64,000 nucleotides of DNA, from contig NC_080421.1 in assembly GCF_029873635.1 (NCBI RefSeq), positions 41,831,120 through 41,895,119 of the forward strand, given 5' to 3'. This document shows, in pieces, positions 57,165 through 64,000 of this stretch; the stretch's first letter is position 1, and each line of letters begins with the position of its first letter. This stretch comes from Malania oleifera (lineage: Eukaryota; Streptophyta; Magnoliopsida; Santalales; Ximeniaceae). A program made the position numbers and the translations under genes. The notes below the pieces were generated by a model. The model did no database searches. It was not told the DNA's origin and was given only the letters and a program-made list of their open reading frames with translations.

Positions 57165-59816
57165 ATTTTTTTTTTATCAAATGGTAAATGTATATTGATC
57201 AAAGTGCACATTTACAAGTACTCTGGGCATCCTCAGGTTGTTTGGAACCTTGTTCCCCATCCAATTACATTTAAAAGAAATACATCAGAACCTGAGCATA
57301 CCCAGGGGCTATATATAACCATTCAGATACCGATCAAATACTCCAATGATCCAGATATCATGTGATACAATATTCCGAGACTTAATCAATGGAATACAAA
57401 TTAAATTTTTCAAAGACGCCCATGTATGTGAATTTTTGTATTACATTAATCATTCAGGAGAGGATATGTAGTGTCCCTCAAATCTAGCTCTGTTTCTGAA
57501 GTGCCACAGAAAGTACATCGAGGCAGCTAGTCCAATTCTCCTTCCTGCAGCTTGGAAATTCTTCCCTTTTCCTTCTTTGAATAGCCATTATACTGCAGCT
57601 TTAATTGTAGACATTTCCCTTATCAATCCCAACCATCTTCTAATTCCCTTCCATACCTCAGCTGAATAATTGCATTTAAAGAATAGGTAGTCAAAGCTCT
57701 CGGGTTCCACCCTACAGAAAACACACATTGGATCCATGCCATCTGCCACCACATTTTCACAAGTGGGTAATTTTCCTTTCACACCCAGCCATAGACAAAA
57801 AGCATGTTCGGGGAGGATGTCTCCAACCAAACAACTTTAACCCATGGGACTCTGTGTTTTTTAATCCTCAAATATTCATAACACTGATGAGAGTTCTTTT
57901 CCCACAACTTCATTTTATTCAGCACTTTCAATACCTCCACAACTGGACACTAATTGATCTCTAATATGTAGCAGGTTTTTGAATAGATTTGAATCCTCTT
58001 TCTTTGCTATAGTTTCCCAGATGGAGGCATTGTTCAGATAAATATGATGTACCCACTGCGACCATAGAGTGTCCTTCTTCGAGTGTATATTCCATAGTGT
58101 CTTGGTCAATAGAGCTTTATTCCAAGAACCCAAGTCCAATATCCCCAACACACCTTCAGCTTTTGGTACACAAACTTCCTACCAAGCCACCAGTGGCTTT
58201 CTTCTTCCACCCCACAAGAATCCCCTACATAGTTTCCTTATTCAGTTTAGTACATTGAGGGGGATAGGGAAAATTGCAAGCCAAAAGCATTCAACTCCTT
58301 GGATAATAGAGTTAAGGACCTCCAATCTGCCAGCATATGAAAGGGTCTTCCCAGGTCAGTCCTTGAACTGATCTGAAATTCTGCAGACCAGTGGCTTATA
58401 ATAGGCAGCATTAAGCCTTGCTGCCAACAGTGGTATGCCCAGATATCTAAAGGGAAATTCACCTAGACCAATTCCAGTTAAGCTCTGAATCTTTTCCAGC
58501 TCCAGTTCCTTAATACCAGCCTGGTACATATTTGATTTTAGACTGTTAGCATGAAGCCCCGAGTAACTAGCAAATTTTTTTAAACAGTCCATCGTGCAGC
58601 CCACTGATGTTGAGTCACCCCTTGAAAATAACATCAGGTCATCTGCAAAAATTAGATGATTGATTCTCAGGACTTCACATTTTGGATGGAACTTGAAGTG
58701 GAGTTTACCCTCTAAGGCCTTCAACTGCCTTGACAAACATTCCATACAGATAACAAATAGAAGAGGAGATAATGGATCCCCCTGTCTAAGTCCTTTTCTC
58801 CCTTTAAAGAATCCAAATAATTTACCGTTAATTAAAATGGAGAATGATGTTGAAGTCACGCATTCCATAATTCATCCTATCATTTCCTGAGGAAATTTTA
58901 GGAGATGTAGCATATCAGACAAGAAGGACCAGGCCATAGTGTCATAAGCCTTCCTCAAGTCAATTTTTAGGAGACATCTGGGGGATATTCTTTTTCTTGT
59001 GTGTCCTCTCACCAGTTCCTGCACTAAGTAAATATTTTCAACCATGCTTCTATTCCTCACAAAGGCAGCCTGAGCAGGGTTAATCATTTTTCCAGACAAG
59101 GCTTAATTCTGGCTGCAAGGATCTTTGAAATTATCTTATATAGCACATTGCAACAAGAGATTGGTCTATAGTCATTCACACTGCAAGCATGCCTAGATTT
59201 AGGTAAAAGTGCAATAACTGTATGATTGAGCTGTTTAAGCAACTTACCACTTGTAAAGAACTCTTTAACAGCTAGTATAACCTCAGCCCCCACAATATTC
59301 CAAGCTTTCTTGAAGAATCCTGCAAAATACCCATCAGGCCTAGGGGATTTTTCATCCCCAATACTGAATAAAGCCTCCCTTATCTCCTCATCAGTAACAG
59401 GCACAATCATTTGTTGTCTCTTTTCCTTATTTACCAACGTCCCTCTTGAGATCACTTGATCATCCAGCTTATCACACCTCACTTCCTCACCCAGCAGATG
59501 TTGATAGTACTACACAAATTCCATTCCAACCTGCTCACAAGATTCAATAACAACACCATTTTGCTTAGTCACTGATTCCTGACCCTGTTTCTTTTGAGAA
59601 TAGCATGAAAGTATGAAGTCCCCTTGTCACAATTTTTAAAATATCTATACTTTGCTACTTGTGCAAGAAATTTTCTGTTAGCCTCCTCTAGCCTGACAAC
59701 TTTCCTTTTCTTTACCACATATATCCCCTGCAGAACTTGACAGGATGGGCTCATCTGGAGCTTCTCTTGGATTTCAACAACCTCTGCACTGGCTTTCTCT
59801 TCTCTTGGAGCTTTTC
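57165..59816 (-). mobile_element. L1-type LINE, 5'-truncated, with 12-bp target duplication
   Basis: On the minus strand the RT core and zinc-finger C-terminus are followed by a 3' UTR and poly-A next to the left duplication. TTTAAGCAATAT occurs at both borders (57153-57164 and 59817-59828), a clear sign of target-primed reverse transcription. The endonuclease part is absent, as expected for 5' truncation at 59816. The ORF is broken in several places. Confidence 0.9.
57480..59754 (-). pseudogene. L1 ORF2 reverse transcriptase, broken
   Basis: From about 59754 the frame carries a pre-RT segment (EANRKFLAQVAKYRYFKNCD), then RT blocks: NDYRPISCCNVLYKIISKIL, AQAAFVRNRSMVENIYLVQE, LLKIDLRKAYDTMAWSFL, GLRQGDPLSPLLFVICMECL, the catalytic LIFADDLMLF near 58635, and FPFRYLGIPLL. 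The C-terminal zinc region appears at 57830-57588 (DPMCVFCRVEPESFDYLFFK, then a further Cys). Stops and shifts occur near 59090, 58870 and 58230-57840. Confidence 0.88.
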
Positions 59817-59841
59817 TTTAAGCAATATTCGATCCATGATT

Positions 59842-59982
59842 GTCCAGCCGAGTTAGCTCAAGTGGCAAAGGCGACTTGTGACTTTGGTAATCCCAAGGTC
59901 ATGGGCTTGATACCCCCTTGAGGCATTACACCGGTGAAACGATGGTGAGTTGTAGTTCTCGGGTTATAAAAAATATATATAG
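59842..59982 (+). mobile_element. tRNA-derived SINE (141 bp) with 13-bp target duplication
   Basis: TCGATCCATGATT flanks it on both sides (59829-59841 and 59983-59995). The head is tRNA-like: box A TAGCTCAAGTGG at 59854-59865 and box B-like GGGCTTGATACC at 59903-59914, the internal RNA polymerase III promoter. The 3' end is AT-rich (GTTATAAAAAATATATATAG). The right L1 target-site copy ends one base before its left duplication. I cannot assign a named SINE family. Confidence 0.85.
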
Positions 59983-59995
59983 TCGATCCATGATT

Positions 59996-62215
59996 TCTTA
60001 TTTTTGAGAAAATGAAAAAAATATTTTTCATTTTATATTTATACGAAATAGAACTAGCGAGAATTGCTCGTGCAATGAGATGACAATGAAAGAGTTGGAT
60101 CTCCAATGAAGAAATGAGGGGAAAATAAAAGTAAATTTTTTTTTTATTTCATGATGGTTGAGGAGAAAAAAAAAAGGTAAAATAATTCGTTTTACTCTAT
60201 TCTCGTTCACTGTTTATTTAATTTTTTTTATTCTATAGAAAACAAACAAATTATCTAAAGAACCAAATATTTAATTTATTAGCAACAGTGATGATATTAA
60301 ACTAACTCGAGGTGTCATAATTAACTTGTTGGGTATTACCAATTGAAAAGCAAAAAAAAAAAATCTAATTTAAATAATCATCATTAATTTATTTAGTAAC
60401 TTCGTGGACAGACTTAAATTTATGTAGATTTAGACAAAATTTAACATAATTTTTATTATATCTTGTCAAATATACATAATTTAAATCCAAATTCCGAACT
60501 CCAAGCTCTCAAATACTCTTAAATTGTTTTTATTTTTTTTTTTGTTGCAATAGTTGTTCTTGAAGAAGTATATATACGCACACGCATTTATAATTAAAAA
60601 AATACTCAAGGTACTACTTTTAATATAAAAGAAAACCAACGAAGCCTTCATGACGAATTTATCTTGTATGTTTGTCAGCAAAAGAAAAAGATAAGATCAA
60701 CTTATGTTATATTTTTTCTCCATATGAAATATTATTAGCGACACAATTTTCTTAAAATTGAGAAAAATCATTAGTCAATTACAATATAAAACAAAATTTT
60801 GTTAATTCTTTCAACTTTTTTCTATTTTTAAAATTTCAAACGGACCGAGTCTAAGTGACAATAAATAATAAATGCTACTTCCACAAATTTAATATTTGAA
60901 AATCTTAAAAACAAAAATGTGCACCCATTTATTCATTTAATTATTTATAACCTAATTGAAACCAAAATTTCATGGTTAGGTCAATAATGTGGTACCTTGG
61001 TTGAATAATGAAATTCTACCATTTACAATTTGAACACAATTAAAAATTAGCAAATTAATAAAGAAGACCTTCATGACTCATAAATGTTGACTTTTCTAGA
61101 TTAATGGATTTAATAAGTTTTTTCATGATTTCCTTTTTCATTAATTCTCTGAATCTAATTATTCAAAGGGTTTATTGTTCAATTTAATTTAACTAAATAA
61201 TTTCATTTAATGAGTGCATTTATTTTTTAATCTATCTTCAAAATCACTTAATTTAGCTAATTAATCTTGCTCGATAAATCCTTATGTTAATGAGAAAAGG
61301 TTCTTGGAGAAAGTTAGTGTGTCACATTTTCAAAAGTCTATAAAAAATTTAACGTATTTGATTCAAATTTGTATCATAATCACCCAAAATCTAATGATTT
61401 GATTGGCTATTTAAAACTTGACGCTTTTAGATAGCATAATCTAATAATTTTTTCTAATTAAACTTAAATTCGCTATTTGCAAACATATCAATAATTACAA
61501 AGGAATCGCAATTATTCATAAATATTTTGATCCATAATTTACTGTAAAAATTTATAATTATAGTCAAGAACATTGTATTGCAATGGCGGCTAAAAAAAAT
61601 ATTTAGCCAGAAATTCTAACTCAAAATTATGGAGTGAGAAAAAACGATGTGTATTCTAAGTTTACTAATATAAAATGTTCATAATTATTTAGTGAACTTT
61701 TTATAAAACACATGAAAATATATAAGAAATTTATGTGATGAAAAGAAAGCAAAAATCTAGATTTTTTTATAATAATTTTGGAGATTCCTATACCGTCTTG
61801 GTATGTCATGTTTGCTTAATTGACGATACGGATTAATATGTGTTGTAATTTGATTATTGAAATCAATTTATTCTGATCATAGAATTTTAGACGTACAAAT
61901 TGTCGTCATATAATTCAAGTTCTTTACCCATTTTCTATATCTTTTGTAGACTCTCTATCAATTAAATTTAGGTGTTCTGCATATTGTGTGACTGAGTATT
62001 TGAGATTCATTCGCTAATATGAGCTTCATCACCAACAATTTCCAAACCCATTTATATATTTCAATGGCATTAACTTACTCATCAACTTTGAAAGTTCTAA
62101 TTCCAACAAATACTAATTTGATTTTTAGCAAACCAGTAACAAATGACATGTACATTTATTTAAATAACTTTACTAGGTAGCATAGCATTAACACCAACTT
62201 ATATAGCAGGAAGCA
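59996..62215. other. Intergenic, AT-rich, no gene seen
   Basis: No coding similarity or recognisable element. Short ORFs are low-complexity. Confidence 0.55.
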
Positions 62216-62330
62216 TGTAAAGACCCGGAAAAAATATAATATTATTATTAACTAATTAATTATTATTATTAAATTGAATTAATGAAATAAATAATAGTAT
62301 GAATATATAAGTATACATACATATATATAT

Positions 62331-62361
<31 letters not shown>

Positions 62362-62383
62362 ATGTATAATATTGAAATTAAGG

Positions 62384-62446
<63 letters not shown>

Positions 62447-64000
62447 GTTTATGATATTATATATAGGTTAAAGTAGATATAATATTATTATAGTGGTTAG
62501 TGTTACTGTTGCATGCAATCTTCAATTTCAAAATTGAATCTTCACTCTTGCTAGAAGCCTCACGCCCTCTCTCTCTCCAACTCTCCTCCATGGCCACCTC
62601 TCTCTCTCCCTAAAATTTCTTAGCGAATATTCGGCCAATTGGGAAACAGAAGATGCCGTTGGATTCCTATCTCCGTCACCAATATTTCTACTGGAGTGGA
62701 TTTGTTATGGAAGTAACGTAAACACCATTCCTGGGGTAAGGTAAACCCTCATTTTTTACTCAATTTCTCCTTATATCTTCAGCTAAATCGACGATCGGGT
62801 ACCACCACGGGGTCCTAGTCTCGATCGTTGTCATTTTGGCAGGAGTAAATTTTTAATTTGAGTATCCTAGACACCACTCCAAAGCGAGAGTCAGATTTGG
62901 GGAACTAAGTAAATTGGTTATATTTGAGAGTTTAATTATTTATTTGAAATTTATAGGCCTAGGAAATGTTAAAATAGTATTTAATTTAAGGTTGATTTAA
63001 TTGAATTAGGATTTTTGATTCAAGATTCGGGTGAGCGCAGATATCTTTTTAGTGTCCCTGTTAGCCTAGTTCAAGAACACAAGTAAGGGGGAAATGTATA
63101 TTAAACTCGGTTTTATGAATTAAACGGATAAATGGATTATGTTAGGTATATATGTATATGTTTTCTTATGGGTTAAAAATGCCAACCGTTTAAATTATGA
63201 TTTTTGAACCTGTGACTGTTTTATTAGATATGTATTTGTGAAAATGAGCTGATGAAAGTGAAAGATTTTTCAAGATAATTATGTAAGAAATTAAAGGTAT
63301 ATTTTTAGTATATGAATGTTAAATGTAGGTTGACTTATTTTACAGGAAATGTATGAATTTTACTGCTAAATTGTGTGGTATGAGTAAAATGGAAATTTTG
63401 TGTAAACTATGTTATATGTATGAGACGCAGGTTATACAGGAAATGCATTGAGAATGAAAATGTTAAATGAATTATGCTGCTTGTGATTGTTAATGTAACT
63501 ATGGAAACAATGAACAGCTGAAAGGAGCTATAGACTAACTGATGATGGCTGAAAGGAGCTGTACTAGCAGGCTAGCACATATCTATGTGGATTAACTAAT
63601 CTACAGCTGAAAGGAGCTGTAGTACGAATGCAGGAAATGAAATGGAAATGAGAATGAAATGAAATATGTATGAAATGGAAATGAAATGTGAAATGTGAAC
63701 AATGTAAAATGGGAAAGAGTCATGTAAAGTGAAATGCTATGAAGTGTCAAAACTGAGAATATGAACAGAAGAGAAATACATAATAAATGACAGATAGAGT
63801 AATGTATTTTTGTAGCAGTAGGCTGCATAACGTATTAGGGAAGAGGGAAATTACTTGTATGAGCGGGTAAATTTCCTTATTCTCAGGAGCCTTTGCTGGT
63901 AAACCATTGTATGAACTGTGTGAGTGCGAGATTACTTTTTCACTTGAGAGCTTACTGAGTAAGGTAAGTGCTCTGATCTGCTTCATTTGTGACCATTGGT
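62216..64000 (+). repeat. LTR of the solo-LTR-H family, opposite orientation, cut by the window end
   Basis: It begins TGTAAAGACCCGGAAAAAAT, the counterpart of the minus-strand start of LTR H. Further shared blocks include GAGAGCTTACTGAGTAAGGT near 63950 (LTR H minus strand: AGAGCTTACTGAGTAAGGTG near 51815) and repeated GCTGAAAGGAGCT motifs (63500-63620). About 1.8 kb is visible; whether it is solo or part of a full element cannot be seen. The leader near 62560-62610 is CTCTCT-rich. Confidence 0.65.
62387..62446. repeat. (TA)n(TG)n compound microsatellite
   Basis: Alternating TA followed by about 15 TG units inside the LTR's U3. Another AT-rich run lies at 62318-62350. Confidence 0.9.

Noticed and set aside
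59854..59914. Candidate tRNA gene
   Set aside because: Box A and box B are present but no full cloverleaf or anticodon arm can be drawn, and the 13-bp target duplication shows it is the head of a SINE.

Overview
The window looks like nuclear DNA of a flowering plant, most likely a woody eudicot. It is AT-rich, almost empty of genes and packed with nested, decayed transposable elements. The plant assignment rests on spliced GT-AG genes with plant-only protein families (MRL7-type chloroplast protein, type I MADS-box, plant mobile domain), plant Copia/Gypsy elements primed by initiator tRNA-Met, a plant L1 LINE and a tRNA-derived SINE. The species cannot be named from the sequence.

Only two apparently intact host genes are seen, both on the minus strand. 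One is a four-exon MRL7/MRL7L-family gene (exons at 23508-22712, 20584-20500, 20373-20262 and 20143-20052; 361 codons). The other is a single-exon, GC-rich gene for a small plant-specific protein (34166-33714) with a TATA box and an upstream ORF. A third host locus, an AGL62-like type I MADS-box gene (10868-11356), is a pseudogene that lost its 5' part at a retrotransposon junction.

Layout: 1-2048 no gene. 2049-11356 is a nest of LTR elements (A: Copia 3' remnant; B: long-LTR element with a plant-transposon-type ORF; C: non-coding LTR element holding a piece of a B-type LTR) ending at the broken MADS gene. 11357-15979 holds no clear gene. 16140-17989 is a near-complete small non-autonomous element with two LTRs, PBS, an open gag and PPT (TR-GAG type). 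18000-20051 is intergenic. 20052-23508 is the MRL7-type gene. 23591-28364 is a decayed Copia element lying just 5' of that gene in the same orientation, with one LTR inverted. 28365-33713 holds hAT-like MITEs, a CACTA-like end and a tandem array of hairpin units. 33714-34547 is the small gene and its promoter. 36668-48640 is a large MULE with palindrome-bearing terminal inverted repeats, a dead MuDR transposase and a dead plant-mobile-domain gene, interrupted by a Copia and a Gypsy fragment. 49307-56112 contains three consecutive solo LTRs. 56300-56680 is an RTE-LINE tail, 57165-59816 a 5'-truncated L1 with a 12-bp TSD, 59842-59982 a SINE with a 13-bp TSD, and 62216-64000 the start of another long LTR.

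The most unusual signal is shared by LTRs of three unrelated families. Each carries an array of short GTCGAC-centred palindromes (GGTCGACC type or TCGTCGACGA type) in U3, immediately upstream of its TATA box. This looks like an enhancer architecture reached independently, or exchanged between families.
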